Shown here piece after piece: positions 17,645 to 27,100 of a stretch of DNA of 64,000 nt (positions are counted from its first letter, which is position 1; every line of letters starts with the position of its first letter). Location: contig NC_009675.1 of NCBI RefSeq assembly GCF_000017505.1, positions 4,716,501 to 4,780,500 of the forward strand, written 5' to 3'. Both the position numbers and the translations under genes were made by a program. The notes below the pieces were generated by a model that had not been told where the DNA came from, did not search any database, and was given only the letters and a program-made list of their open reading frames with translations. This DNA is from Anaeromyxobacter sp. Fw109-5. GTDB taxonomy: Bacteria; Myxococcota; Myxococcia; Myxococcales; Anaeromyxobacteraceae.

Positions 17645-18916
17645 TTAGCGCGAGGCGGACTGCTGCGCCGCTCGCACGCTCTGGAGCTCGCGGTGCGGCA
17701 GCCCCGCCTCGCCTTCCTGGCGCGGCCCGGTCACCTGCCTCGAGCGCTCGACGTCCCGCGCCCATCGCTCCTCGAACTCCCGCGCGAAGGCGCGGTCGTC
17801 CACGATCAGCGCCCCCTCCTCGAGCCACTCCATCGACAGGAAGTCGAGGTTCATCGAGCCGACGACGGAGAGCCGGTCGTCCACGAGCATCGTCTTCGCG
17901 TGCATCATCGAGGGCTGGTACTCGTAGACCTTCACCCCGGCGCGGTCGAGCCGCGGATAGAGCCGGCGCTGCAAGAACGTCACGCTGGCATGGTCCTGGT
18001 GCGGCCCGGGCAGCAAGAGCCGCACGTCGATGCCGTTCTCCCGCCGCGCGACCAGCGCGCCGAGCACCGAGGGCGGCGGGACGAAGTACGCGTTCGCGAT
18101 CCACACCCGCCGCTCGGCCGCCGCGAGCGCGAGGTGCGTCACCCAGCGCGCGTGGGAGAGGCCGACCACGTCCGTGCTGCTCACGTACGCGGCGCTGGCC
18201 TCACCCGCGGGGCGCGCGGGCTCGAGCTCGATCTCCGGCAGGAGCCAGCCGCCCGTCTCGATCCAGTGGTTGGCGAAGGACACCTGCATCTGCTTGACGA
18301 CGGGCCCCTCGACCTCCACGTTCGCGTCCCGCCACACCGACGCGGAGGGCCCCGGGACGCTCCACTCGGGCGCGATCCCGAACCCGCCGGTGAAGCCGAT
18401 CCTGCCGTCCACCACCACGAGCTTGCGGTGATTCCGGCCGGTGAGGGTGAAGGGCCGCTTCTTCAGGTCGCGGAAGTAGCGCACCTCGCAGCCCGCCTCG
18501 GTCAGGCGCGGGCACAGCTCCTCGTGAAAGCCGGTGCTGCCCATCGGGTCCACGAGGACGCGCACCTTCACCCCCTCGCGCGCCCGCCGGCAGACGAGCT
18601 CGGTCAGTCGCTCCCCGGCGCCGCCCGGCTTCCAGATGTAGACGTCGATGTGGACGCTTCGCCGCGCGGCGCGGATCGCCTCCTCGATCCCATCGAACAC
18701 GTCGGCGTCGTGCCTCCAGGCGACGCGGTTCCCCGCGATGACGGAGGTGGTGGTCGTCTGCTTCAGCGCGAGGGCCACGCCGTCGACCCCTCCGGGGAGC
18801 CCCATCCCGAGCGAGCCCCAGGGGCCATAGCGCAGCCGACGCTCCCAGTAGCGTCGACCGAGCATGCCGAGTCCGGTACCCGTCAAGAGCCCAGCAGCGA
18901 AGAGCGCGCGCTTCAT
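17645..18916 (-). CDS. Phospholipase D/cardiolipin synthase family protein
   Basis: 423 aa. Two HKD motifs are complete: HRKLVVVDGRIGFTGG (about residues 165-180) and HAKTMLVDDRLSVVGSMNLD (about 335-355). An N-terminal membrane helix (MKRALFAAGLLTGTGLGML) anchors it. The layout matches cardiolipin synthase (ClsA/B/C-like), which condenses phosphatidylglycerol units, though other phosphatidyl transferases share it. The start at 18916 gives the membrane helix directly; GGGAGG lies somewhat far upstream. It is divergent from ureD. Confidence 0.85.
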   Translation of the reverse strand: MKRALFAAGLLTGTGLGMLGRRYWERRLRYGPWGSLGMGLPGGVDGVALALKQTTTTSVIAGNRVAWRHDADVFDGIEEAIRAARRSVHIDVYIWKPGGAGERLTELVCRRAREGVKVRVLVDPMGSTGFHEELCPRLTEAGCEVRYFRDLKKRPFTLTGRNHRKLVVVDGRIGFTGGFGIAPEWSVPGPSASVWRDANVEVEGPVVKQMQVSFANHWIETGGWLLPEIELEPARPAGEASAAYVSSTDVVGLSHARWVTHLALAAAERRVWIANAYFVPPPSVLGALVARRENGIDVRLLLPGPHQDHASVTFLQRRLYPRLDRAGVKVYEYQPSMMHAKTMLVDDRLSVVGSMNLDFLSMEWLEEGALIVDDRAFAREFEERWARDVERSRQVTGPRQEGEAGLPHRELQSVRAAQQSASR

Positions 18917-19053
18917 GAGTGGAAGGTAAGCCTCCCGCGCCGAGGCCGAGGCGTGAGGCCGCGGACGGAGGAGGCGCGAACGGTCGAGCGCAGCGCTTCG
19001 ACGACCCACGATCGGATCCGTGGCTCGTCCCCTGCACCTCGCGCGCGTGGCGG

Positions 19054-19947
19054 ATGGAATGCCCGGATCCCCAGCCGATCCTCGAGCTCCTCGAGGCACC
19101 GTGCCCGACCATCGGGCAGCCCCGCCCGGAAGTCGGGCTCCGCGCCGGCGCGGGGCGGGTCGACATCGCGCGCGTGGACGGCGCGAGCGCCATCGTCGCC
19201 TGCGTCGCGTCGAGCCCGCTTCAGCTCCTCGCGCCGTCACCGCGCGGCCGCTGCGCCTGGATCATCTCGGCGAGCCACGGCGGCGGGCTCCTGGCCGGCG
19301 ACGAGGTGTCGCTCGAGGTCGACGTCGGCGCGGGCGCGGTCGCGCTCCTCTCCACGCAGGCGGGGACGAAGATCTACCGCTCGCGCGGCGAGGTCGCGTC
19401 TCAGGGGCTCTCGGCGCGCGTCGGAGCCGGCGCGCTCCTCGCCGCCCTCCCCCACCCCGTGAGCTGCTTCTCGGGCGCGCGCTTCCGCCAGGAGCAGCGC
19501 TTCGAGCTCGCGCGCGGCGCGAGCCTCCTCTGGCTCGATGCCCTGGTCGCCGGCCGCATCGCGCGCGGCGAGCGCTGGGCCTTCGACGAGTACCGCTCGC
19601 GCATCGAGGTCGCGATCGACGGCCGGACCGTGCTGGCGGACGCGCTCCGCCTCGTGCCCGGCGAGGGCCCGCCCATCGTCGCGAGGCTCCCGGGGGTGGA
19701 GCTGCTCGCCACGGTGGTCGCGCTCGGCCCAGCCGTCGCCAGCGCCGCACGCGAGCTCCTCGAGCGCGTCGCGGCGTCCCCCGCCGAGCGGGACGCCGGC
19801 GTGCTCGCCGCGGCGAGCCCGCTCCGTGACGGCTTGCTCCTGCGCGTCGCCAGCCGGAGCGTCGAGGCGGGCCTCGCCTTCCTCCGGCAGCGCCTCGCGT
19901 TCGTCGAGGCCGTCACCGGCGCCGACCCGTTCGCCCGCACCCCCTGA
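19054..19947 (+). CDS. ureD: Urease accessory protein UreD (UreH)
   Basis: 297 aa. The UreD core is clear: ASHGGGLLAGDEVSLEVDV, then LLSTQAGTKIYRS and HPVSCFSGARFRQEQRFEL. UreD binds apo-urease with UreF and UreG and conducts nickel to the active site. It opens the urease operon: ureAB begins 15 bp downstream. The ATG at 19054 was chosen because 297 aa fits the usual length. A GTG at 18919 would extend the protein with low-complexity sequence and run into the divergent phospholipase gene. The ribosome site is weak. Confidence 0.9.
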   Translation: MECPDPQPILELLEAPCPTIGQPRPEVGLRAGAGRVDIARVDGASAIVACVASSPLQLLAPSPRGRCAWIISASHGGGLLAGDEVSLEVDVGAGAVALLSTQAGTKIYRSRGEVASQGLSARVGAGALLAALPHPVSCFSGARFRQEQRFELARGASLLWLDALVAGRIARGERWAFDEYRSRIEVAIDGRTVLADALRLVPGEGPPIVARLPGVELLATVVALGPAVASAARELLERVAASPAERDAGVLAAASPLRDGLLLRVASRSVEAGLAFLRQRLAFVEAVTGADPFARTP

Positions 19948-19962
19948 TCCCGGAGAGACGAC

Positions 19963-20736
19963 ATGCACCTGAGCCCTCGAGAGATCGACAAGCTCACCCT
20001 CCACCAGGCCGGCGTGCTCGCGCAGAAGCGGCTCGCGCGCGGCCTGCGCCTGAACCACCCCGAGGCGGTGGCGCTCATCGCCACGCAGCTCCTGGAGCTC
20101 GTGCGCGACGGCCGTCGTGTCGCCGAGCTGATGGACCTGGGCCGGAGGATGCTCGGACGCCGGCAGGTCCTCCCGGGCGTGCCCGAGCTCGTCTCCGAGG
20201 TGCAGGTGGAGGGGACCTTCCCGGACGGCACGAAGCTCGTGACCGTCCACCACCCCATCGCCGCCGCGCACGGCGACCTCGCCCTCGCGCTCTACGGCTC
20301 CTTCCTCCCCGTCCCGCCGCTCTCGGCGTTCGCCGAGGCGCCGGCGGCCGCGCCGGAGGAGGCGATCCCGGGCGAGGTGCTGCCCGCGCCCGGCGAGGTG
20401 GTGCTGAACGACGGGCGCGAGGCGATCCAGGTCGCGGTGACGAACCTCGCGGATCGGCCCGTGCAGGTGGGGAGCCACTATCACTTCGCCGAGGTGAATC
20501 CGCTGCTGCGCTTCGACCGGGCGCGCGCCTACGGCCGGCGCCTCGACCTGCCGGCGGGCATGGCGGTGCGCTTCGAGCCCGGCGAGACCCGCACGGTGGC
20601 GCTGGTGGAGATCGCGGGCCGCAGGATCGTCCGCGGCGGCAACGCCCTGGCGACCGGGCCGGTCAGCGAGGAAGGCCGGCGGCGGATCGTGGAGGAGGCG
20701 CGGCGGCGCGGCTTCGCCCACGAGGAGGAGCGCTGA
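19963..20736 (+). CDS. ureAB: Urease gamma/beta subunits fused in one chain
   Basis: 257 aa. Residues about 1-100 are the gamma subunit ([48 protein letters not shown]). Residues about 135-235 are the beta subunit ([49 protein letters not shown]). An Ala/Pro/Glu-rich linker joins them. Such gamma-beta fusions are known, for example in Helicobacter UreA, though the order and linker here are local detail. GGAGAGACGAC precedes the ATG. The stop is one base before the ureC ATG, so translation is probably coupled. Confidence 0.95.
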   Translation: MHLSPREIDKLTLHQAGVLAQKRLARGLRLNHPEAVALIATQLLELVRDGRRVAELMDLGRRMLGRRQVLPGVPELVSEVQVEGTFPDGTKLVTVHHPIAAAHGDLALALYGSFLPVPPLSAFAEAPAAAPEEAIPGEVLPAPGEVVLNDGREAIQVAVTNLADRPVQVGSHYHFAEVNPLLRFDRARAYGRRLDLPAGMAVRFEPGETRTVALVEIAGRRIVRGGNALATGPVSEEGRRRIVEEARRRGFAHEEER

Positions 20737-20737
20737 C

Positions 20738-22453
20738 ATGACGCGGCGGATGGATCGGCGGCAGTACGCGCAGGTGTACGGCCCGACGACCGGCGACCGG
20801 GTCCGGCTGGGCGACACCGCGCTCGTGCTCGAGGTCGACCGGGACCTCACCGTGTACGGCGACGAGTGCGTCTTCGGCGGCGGCAAGGTCCTGCGCGACG
20901 GGATGGGGCAGGCGGCCGGCGCGCCGCCGGAGGAGGTGCTCGACCTCGTCATCACCAACGCGCTCGTGCTGGATCAGGGCGGCGTCACCAAAGCGGACGT
21001 GGGCATCCGCGGCGGCCGGATCGCGGCCCTCGGCAAGGCGGGCAACCCCGACGCGATGGCGGGGGTGACGCCGGGGATGACGATCGGACCCGGCACGGAG
21101 TGCATCGCCGGCGAGGGGCTCATCCTCACCGCCGGCGGCGTGGACTCGCACATCCACTTCATCTCGCCGCAGCAGGCCTACGAGGCGATCGCGAGCGGCG
21201 TGACGACCATGCTCGGCGGGGGCACCGGCCCGGCCACCGGCACCAACGCCACGACCTGCACGCCGGGCGCCCGGCACGTCGCGCTCCTGCTGCAGGCGAC
21301 CGACGCCCTGCCGGTGAACATCGGGCTCCTCGGCAAGGGAAACGCCGCGTCGCCGGAGGGGCTGGCCGAGCAGGTCCGCGCCGGAGCGGTGGGCCTGAAG
21401 CTCCACGAGGACTGGGGCACGACGCCGGCGGCGATCGACACCTGCCTGCGCGTCGCCGACCAGCTCGACGTGCAGGTGGCCATCCACACCGACACGCTCA
21501 ACGAGTCCGGCTGCGCCGAGCACTCCATCGCCGCGTTCGCGGGGCGCACCATCCACACGTTCCACACGGAGGGGGCGGGCGGCGGCCACGCGCCGGACAT
21601 CATCCGCGTGTGCGGCGAGCCGAACGTCCTCCCCTCCTCGACCAACCCGACCCGTCCGTTCACGGTGAACACCGTCGACGAGCACCTCGACATGCTCGTC
21701 GTCTGCCACCACCTCGACCCGTCCTTGCCCGAGGACCTCGCCTTCGCGGAGAGTCGCATCCGCCGCGAGACCATCGCGGCCGAGGACGTCCTGCACGACC
21801 TCGGCGCGATCTCGATGATGAGCTCGGACTCGCAGGCGATGGGGCGCGTCGGGGAGGTCGTCACCCGCACCTGGCAGACCGCCGACAAGATGCGCCGGCA
21901 GCGCGGGCGGCTCCCGGAGGAGCGGGGCGACAACGACAACCTGCGCATCCGCCGCTACCTCGCGAAGTACACCATCAACCCCGCCGTCGCCCACGGCCTC
22001 TCGCACGAGGTCGGGTCGGTCGAGCCCGGCAAGCTCGCCGACCTGGTGCTGTGGCGGCCGGCGTTGTTCGGGGCGAAGCCCGAGCTCGTGCTGAAGGGCG
22101 GGCTCATCGCCTGGGCGCAGATGGGCGACGCGAACGCCTCCATCCCGACGCCGCAGCCGGTCGTGGCGCGCCCCATGTTCGGCGCGCTCGGCCGCGCGGT
22201 GGGTGCGACGAGCGTCGCCTTCGTCTCGCGGGCCTCCCTCGAGGGCGGCGCGGTGCAGGGCTACGGGCTCGCGAAGCGGCTCGTCGCCGTGCACGGCTGC
22301 CGTGGGCTCGGCAAGAAGGACATGCGGCTCAACGACGCGCTGCCGCGGATGGAGGTGGACCCGGAGACGTACGAGGTGCGGGCCGACGGGGTGCTCCTGC
22401 GCTGCGAGCCGGCGGCCCGCCTCCCGCTCGCGCAGCGCTACTTCCTGTTCTGA
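20738..22453 (+). CDS. ureC: Urease alpha subunit (catalytic)
   Basis: 571 aa, full length. It hydrolyses urea to ammonia and carbamate. Ligands of the dinickel site are present: HIHF (His138 and His140), the Lys221 expected to be carbamylated in [18 protein letters not shown] (His250 region), [12 protein letters not shown] (His276 region) and the Asp in [10 protein letters not shown]. The flap Cys/His region [11 protein letters not shown] is conserved. It starts GTG-independent with ATG at 20738. The neighbours are ureAB upstream and ureF 10 bp downstream. Confidence 0.97.
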   Translation: MTRRMDRRQYAQVYGPTTGDRVRLGDTALVLEVDRDLTVYGDECVFGGGKVLRDGMGQAAGAPPEEVLDLVITNALVLDQGGVTKADVGIRGGRIAALGKAGNPDAMAGVTPGMTIGPGTECIAGEGLILTAGGVDSHIHFISPQQAYEAIASGVTTMLGGGTGPATGTNATTCTPGARHVALLLQATDALPVNIGLLGKGNAASPEGLAEQVRAGAVGLKLHEDWGTTPAAIDTCLRVADQLDVQVAIHTDTLNESGCAEHSIAAFAGRTIHTFHTEGAGGGHAPDIIRVCGEPNVLPSSTNPTRPFTVNTVDEHLDMLVVCHHLDPSLPEDLAFAESRIRRETIAAEDVLHDLGAISMMSSDSQAMGRVGEVVTRTWQTADKMRRQRGRLPEERGDNDNLRIRRYLAKYTINPAVAHGLSHEVGSVEPGKLADLVLWRPALFGAKPELVLKGGLIAWAQMGDANASIPTPQPVVARPMFGALGRAVGATSVAFVSRASLEGGAVQGYGLAKRLVAVHGCRGLGKKDMRLNDALPRMEVDPETYEVRADGVLLRCEPAARLPLAQRYFLF

Positions 22454-22463
22454 TGAGGAGTCC

Positions 22464-23120
22464 ATGACGCCCTGGATCGCCTGGCAGCTCGCGGACTCCG
22501 CCTTCCCCGCCGGCGGCTTCGCCCACTCCGGCGGGCTGGAGGCGGCCGTGCAGCTCGGGCACGTCCGCGATCCCGCCGGGCTCGACCGGTTCCTCGAGGA
22601 GGCGCTCTGGCAGGCGGGCTCGCTCACGCTCCCGTTCGTCCTCGCCGTCCTGCGCGCGCCGGAGCGGCTCGCCGAGCTCGACGCCCGCTGCGACGCCGCC
22701 ACGCCCGCGCTCGTGGCGAACCGCGCGAGCCGCGCGCGGGGACGGGCCCTGCTCCGCGCCGCGACGGCGCTCGGGCCGGCCGCCCGGTCGCTCGAGCAGG
22801 AGGTGCTGCGCGCCGGCCTCGCCGGGCACCTCGCCCCCGTGTCGGGCGCGCTCCTCGCGCGCCTCGGCGCCTCCGAAAACGAGGCCGGCCGGCTGCACCT
22901 GTTCCTCGCGGCGCGCGGGCTCCTCTCCGCGGGCGTGCGGCTCGGGCTCTGCGGACCGCTCGAGGCCCAGGCCGCCCTGGCCCGCGCCGGCGCGGTCGCG
23001 CAGGCGGTCCTCGCCGCGGCGGCAGGGCGCGCCCCGGAGGACGCCGCCGCGTCCTCGCCGCTCCTCGAGCTCTTGCAGTCCCACCAGGACCGCCTCTACT
23101 CGCGCCTCTTCCAGAGCTGA
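22464..23120 (+). CDS. ureF: Urease accessory protein UreF
   Basis: 218 aa. [21 protein letters not shown] is the typical UreF opening, and the all-helical body continues through [16 protein letters not shown] at the end. UreF acts with UreD as the platform for UreG and gates GTP-dependent nickel insertion. GAGGAG precedes the ATG at 22464. Only 2 bp separate it from ureG. A longer in-frame opening from 22203 lies inside ureC and is a shadow. Confidence 0.92.
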   Translation: MTPWIAWQLADSAFPAGGFAHSGGLEAAVQLGHVRDPAGLDRFLEEALWQAGSLTLPFVLAVLRAPERLAELDARCDAATPALVANRASRARGRALLRAATALGPAARSLEQEVLRAGLAGHLAPVSGALLARLGASENEAGRLHLFLAARGLLSAGVRLGLCGPLEAQAALARAGAVAQAVLAAAAGRAPEDAAASSPLLELLQSHQDRLYSRLFQS

Positions 23121-23122
23121 CC

Positions 23123-23833
23123 ATGCACGACCACTCGCTCCACTCCGGCCACGATCACGGGCTCGGCCCCGGATCGTTCCACGACCGCGGCGCCCCGCAC
23201 GCCCGCGGGGATCTCCGGCGGCGGGCCTTCACGGTGGGCGTCGGCGGACCGGTGGGGAGCGGCAAGACCGCGCTCGTCCTCGCGCTCTGCCGGGCGCTGC
23301 GCGACTCGCGCTCGCTGGGGGTCGTGACGAACGACATCTTCACCCGCGAGGACGCCGAGTTCCTGGTCCGCAACGACGCCCTGCCCGCCGAGCGCATCCG
23401 CGCGGTGGAGACCGGCGGCTGCCCCCACGCGGCGATCCGCGAGGACGTCACCGCGAACCTGCTCGCGCTCGAGGAGCTCACGGAGGCGCACCGCCCGGAG
23501 ATCCTCTTCTGCGAGTCGGGCGGCGACAACCTCGCCGCGCACTTCAGCCGCGAGCTCGCCGACTACACGATCTACGTCATCGACGTGGCGGGCGGGGACA
23601 AGGTGCCGCGCAAGGGCGGCCCCGGCATCACCCAGGCGGATCTGCTCGTGGTGAACAAGACCGATCTCGCCACGGCGGTCGGCGCCGACCTCGACGTCAT
23701 GGCGCGCGACGCGGCGCGGATGCGCGGCGACGGCCCGGTGGTGTTCGCGCAGGTCACCCGCGGCGTGGGCGTACCGGAGATCGCCGGGCACGTGCTGCAC
23801 GCCTACCGGCACGCCGTCGGGGCGCCGCACTGA
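23123..23833 (+). CDS. ureG: Urease accessory GTPase UreG
   Basis: 236 aa. P-loop [13 protein letters not shown], the metal-binding CPH motif ([11 protein letters not shown]), [14 protein letters not shown], and VVNKTDLA as the guanine-specificity motif. UreG dimers carry nickel and hydrolyse GTP during urease activation. The N-terminal 30 residues are His-rich ([13 protein letters not shown]), a nickel-buffering feature more typical of UreE. With no ureE in this operon, that tail may partly replace it; this is inference. It is the last gene of the operon. Confidence 0.95.
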   Translation: MHDHSLHSGHDHGLGPGSFHDRGAPHARGDLRRRAFTVGVGGPVGSGKTALVLALCRALRDSRSLGVVTNDIFTREDAEFLVRNDALPAERIRAVETGGCPHAAIREDVTANLLALEELTEAHRPEILFCESGGDNLAAHFSRELADYTIYVIDVAGGDKVPRKGGPGITQADLLVVNKTDLATAVGADLDVMARDAARMRGDGPVVFAQVTRGVGVPEIAGHVLHAYRHAVGAPH

Positions 23834-23906
23834 TGGCGGCCTCCTCTGCGCGGCGGGGCGACGACGCCCCCGCAGCCGAGGATGGTCGCGGCGCGGCGCC
23901 GCCGCT

Positions 23907-24560
23907 ATGACTCGGCCGTCCATGCCCGCCCCTCCCCCCGGCCTCCAGCCCGGCCCCGACCGCAAGCTCCGCTGCGTCTGGGGCGCCTCGGCGCCCGAGT
24001 ACCTGCCCTACCACGACGACGAGTGGGGTCAGCCGACCGCGGACGACGTGCGCCTCTTCGAGAAGGTGTGCCTGGAGGGGTTCCAGTCCGGCCTCTCCTG
24101 GCTCACCATCCTCCGCAAGCGCGAGGCGTTCCGGCGCGGCTTCGCGGGCTTCGACTTCGAGCGCGTGGCGCGCTTCGGCGAGCGCGACGTGGCGAGGCTC
24201 CTCGCCGACGCGGGCATCGTGCGCCACCGCGGCAAGATCGAGTCCACGGTGAACAACGCCCGCCGCGCCTGCGAGCTGCGCGACGAGGTCGGCTCCCTCG
24301 CCGCCTACTTCTGGCGCTTCGAGCCCGATCCCGCCTCGCGCCCGAAGCGGCTCACGTGGGCCGCCCTGCGCGAGCTGGCGACCACGCCCGCGTCCGTCGC
24401 CATGTCGAAGGATCTCCGCAAGCGCGGCTGGACCTTCGTCGGGCCCACCACGCTCTACGCCTTCATGCAGGCGGTCGGCATCGTGAACGACCACCTCGAC
24501 GGCTGCGCGTTCCGCGCGCGCGCCGAGCGCGCCCGGCGCGCGTTCGCGCGGCCGCGTTGA
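23907..24560 (+). CDS. tag: DNA-3-methyladenine glycosylase I
   Basis: 217 aa. RKLRCVWGASAPEYLPYHDDEWG holds the zinc-binding Cys and the catalytic-face residues, FQSGLSWLTILRKREAFR follows, and KDLRKRGWTFVGPTTLYAFMQAVGIVNDH ends the family core. Tag removes 3-methyladenine from alkylated DNA. The C-terminal HxxxC pair (NDHLDGCAF) supplies the other zinc ligands. The start could be ATG 23907 or 23922. It is not obviously linked to the urease operon, from which it is separated by 73 bp. Confidence 0.92.
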   Translation: MTRPSMPAPPPGLQPGPDRKLRCVWGASAPEYLPYHDDEWGQPTADDVRLFEKVCLEGFQSGLSWLTILRKREAFRRGFAGFDFERVARFGERDVARLLADAGIVRHRGKIESTVNNARRACELRDEVGSLAAYFWRFEPDPASRPKRLTWAALRELATTPASVAMSKDLRKRGWTFVGPTTLYAFMQAVGIVNDHLDGCAFRARAERARRAFARPR

Positions 24561-24612
24561 CGGGCAGCGCCGCCCCGCTCGGCGCCGCCCGGCGGGCCCG
24601 CCGGGACCCCGG

Positions 24613-25095
24613 TCAGCGGCTCGCGCCCATCGACCGCGCGAACTCCTCGCCGGCGCGGCGCATCTCCTCCTCCGTCAGGTCCTTCTGGTGCGTCGCGAAC
24701 GACCACACGTAGCCGAACGGATCGGCGACGCCCGCGCAGCGATCGCCCCAGAACATGTCGGAGGGCTCCATGGTCGGCTTCGCGCCGGCGTCGACCGCGC
24801 GCTTGAAGGCGGCGTCCGTGTCCGGCACGTAGAGCCACATCGTCACCGGCACGGGCGAGTCCGGGGAGGGCGCGCCGGCCCCCATTCCCGGCATCTCGTC
24901 GTTCAGGAAGAGCATCGAGTCGCCGATGCGAAGCTCGGCGTGCCAGATGCTCTTCCCGTCCGGTGCCGGCATGCGCGCGACCTCCTGCGCCCCGAGCGCG
25001 CGCTTGTAGAACTCGATCGCCTTCTCCGCGCCGCGGAGGACGAGGTTCGGCGTCAGCGTGTGCATCCCGTCCGGGATCGGCTTCACCGTCGCCAT
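24613..25095 (-). CDS. VOC-superfamily protein, PhnB/YdcJ-like
   Basis: 160 aa. TPNLVLRGAEKAIEFYKRALG, GKSIWHAELRIGDSMLFLNDE and DRCAGVADPFGYVWSFATH match PhnB-type members of the glyoxalase/bleomycin-resistance fold. A C-terminal helical tail (LTEEEMRRAGEEFARSM) is usual in this group. Activity unknown. It is convergent with the tag gene. The gap upstream (25096-25377, 282 bp) holds the divergent promoters for this gene and the PocR kinase. Confidence 0.8.
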   Translation of the reverse strand: MATVKPIPDGMHTLTPNLVLRGAEKAIEFYKRALGAQEVARMPAPDGKSIWHAELRIGDSMLFLNDEMPGMGAGAPSPDSPVPVTMWLYVPDTDAAFKRAVDAGAKPTMEPSDMFWGDRCAGVADPFGYVWSFATHQKDLTEEEMRRAGEEFARSMGASR

Positions 25096-25269
25096 GCGGT
25101 TCTCCTTTGGGATGAGGATCGACCCTCCCGCCTATCCGCGGCGCGGGCGGCGATCGACGCCTCGTCGGGTCGAAAGCGGGCGTTCGCTCTGCGTCTCCCG
25201 CCATCCGTCACGAGCCGCACGAGCTTCACGCCCGATTCCGGAATCGTCCCTGACAGGACGGATTCGACG

Positions 25270-25377
25270 CCGCAGGTCCGAGGGATATTTGCGGAATACA
25301 CGCCCTCGCCTGCATGGACGTGCCCCTGTGCCGCAATCTAGGAATATTGTCACATCTCTTCCGATTGGTCCTCCTGG
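25270..25377 (+). promoter_or_regulatory. AT-rich upstream region of the PocR hybrid kinase gene
   Basis: This is one of the few AT-rich stretches in the window. Partial inverted arms TTGCGG (25289-25294) and CCGCAA (25331-25336) flank it, and GGAATATTG follows at 25341-25349. It fits a regulated promoter. I cannot match a known operator. Confidence 0.35.
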
Positions 25378-27033
25378 ATGACGCGTCCCGATCGACCCTC
25401 CGTGCGGCTCGCGCAGTTGCTGGACATGTCGATCGTCCAGCGGCTCGCGGAGGCGAACCACAGGGCGTACGGGATGCCGATCGGCATCGTGGACGCCTTC
25501 GACGGCTCCATCCTCGTCGGCTGCGGGTGGCAGGAGATCTGCCTCGACTTCCACCGCGCCAACCCCGCGTCGCGCGAGCGCTGCCGGGAGAGCGACGACT
25601 TCATCAAGAGCCACCTCACGCCGGGCGAGGCCTGCGCGTACACCTGCAAGAACGGGATGCGCGACATCGGCGTCCCCATCGTCGTCGCCGGGGAGCACCT
25701 CGCCACGCTCTTCCTCGGCCAGTTCTTCTACGAGAACGAGTCGCCGGACCGGGAGTCCTTCGTCCGGCAGGCGAAGGTCTTCGGGTACGACGAGGCCGCC
25801 TACCTCGCCGCGCTCGACCGCGTCCCGACCTTCGACCGCCGGTCGGTCGACGACATCGTCGCCTACGACCGCGCCCTCGTTCGGTTCATCGGCGAGCTCG
25901 CCGAGGGCGCGCTGCGGCAGCGTCAGGCGGAGGAGGCGCTGCGCGAGGCCGACCGGAGGAAGGACGAGTTCCTGAGCTTGCTCTCGCACGAGCTGCGGAA
26001 CCCGCTCGCGCCCATCCGCAACTCCATCTACGTCCTCGAGCACGCGGAGCCCGCCGGAGAGCAGGCGCGGCGCGCGCGGGCCGTCATCGAGCGCCAGACC
26101 GACCACCTCACGAAGCTGGTGGACGACCTGCTCGACGTGACCCGCATCGCGAAGGGGAAGATCGCGCTGCGCCGCGCGCGGCTGGACCTCGCGACCGTCG
26201 CGCGCCGGACCGGCGAGGACCTGCGCTCGATCGTGGTCGCGCGGGGCCTCGAGCTCGTGCTCGAGCTCCCTTCCGCGCCCGTGCTCGTGGACGGGGACGA
26301 GACGCGCCTCGGGCAGGTGCTCGGCAACCTCCTGCAGAACGCCGCGAAGTTCACGCCGGCCGGCGGGCGGATCGTCCTGTCGGCGCGCGCCGGCGGCGGC
26401 GTCGCGGAGATCCGCGTCCGCGACACGGGCGTGGGCATCGCGCCCGGGATGCTGGAGCGGGTGTTCGAGCCGTTCGTCCAGGCCGAGAGCTCGCTCGCGC
26501 GGACCGACGGCGGGCTGGGGCTCGGCCTCGCGCTCGTGAAGGGCCTCGTCCAGCTGCACGGCGGGGAGGTCCGCGCGGAGAGCGCCGGGCGAGGCGAGGG
26601 GACCGAGGTGATCGTCCGCTTCCCCCTCGCGCCCCCCGCGCTCGCGCGCGACGCGACCGCCGAGGGTCCGGCCCCGGCGTCGCGCGGGCGGCTCGTCCTC
26701 GTGGTGGACGACAACGTGGACGCCGCGGACTCGCTCGCCGAGCTCGTGGAGATGCTCGGCCACTCGGCCATGGTCGCCTACGACGGGCCGAGCGCCATCG
26801 CCAGGGCGGCGGCGAACCCGCCCGACGTCGTGCTGTGCGACCTCGGCCTGCCCGGCATGAGCGGCTACGAGGTGGCCCGCGCCCTGCGCGCCGGCAGGGG
26901 CGACGACCTGCGGCTCGTCGCGGTCAGCGGGTACGCGCAGCCGGAGGACGTGAAGCGCGCCGCGGAGGCCGGCTTCGACCGCCACGTCGCGAAGCCGACG
27001 GATCCCGGCGTCATCGAGCGGATCCTCGGGTGA
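25378..27033 (+). CDS. Hybrid histidine kinase with N-terminal PocR sensory domain
   Basis: 551 aa. Residues about 10-180 are a PocR domain (MPIGIVDAFDGSILVGCGW, GEACAYTCKNGMRDIGVPI with several Cys). HisKA follows with SHELRNPLAPIRNS (His204), then HATPase_c (NLLQNAAKFTPAGG, VRDTGVGIAPGM, GLGLGLALVKGL), and a C-terminal receiver (LVVDDNVDAADSL, Asp488 in CDLGLPGM, Lys in VAKPTD). There is no membrane segment, so it senses a cytosolic ligand; PocR domains are thought to bind small hydrocarbon derivatives. No separate response regulator is adjacent. Phosphotransfer probably continues elsewhere. It may share a promoter region with the divergent VOC gene. Confidence 0.88.
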   Translation: MTRPDRPSVRLAQLLDMSIVQRLAEANHRAYGMPIGIVDAFDGSILVGCGWQEICLDFHRANPASRERCRESDDFIKSHLTPGEACAYTCKNGMRDIGVPIVVAGEHLATLFLGQFFYENESPDRESFVRQAKVFGYDEAAYLAALDRVPTFDRRSVDDIVAYDRALVRFIGELAEGALRQRQAEEALREADRRKDEFLSLLSHELRNPLAPIRNSIYVLEHAEPAGEQARRARAVIERQTDHLTKLVDDLLDVTRIAKGKIALRRARLDLATVARRTGEDLRSIVVARGLELVLELPSAPVLVDGDETRLGQVLGNLLQNAAKFTPAGGRIVLSARAGGGVAEIRVRDTGVGIAPGMLERVFEPFVQAESSLARTDGGLGLGLALVKGLVQLHGGEVRAESAGRGEGTEVIVRFPLAPPALARDATAEGPAPASRGRLVLVVDDNVDAADSLAELVEMLGHSAMVAYDGPSAIARAAANPPDVVLCDLGLPGMSGYEVARALRAGRGDDLRLVAVSGYAQPEDVKRAAEAGFDRHVAKPTDPGVIERILG

Positions 27034-27100
27034 GCCGGCGCGCGCCGGGCTGCGGACCCTGGTGACACTTCCTCGTCCTCGTGCTTTCCTCGCGGACCGC

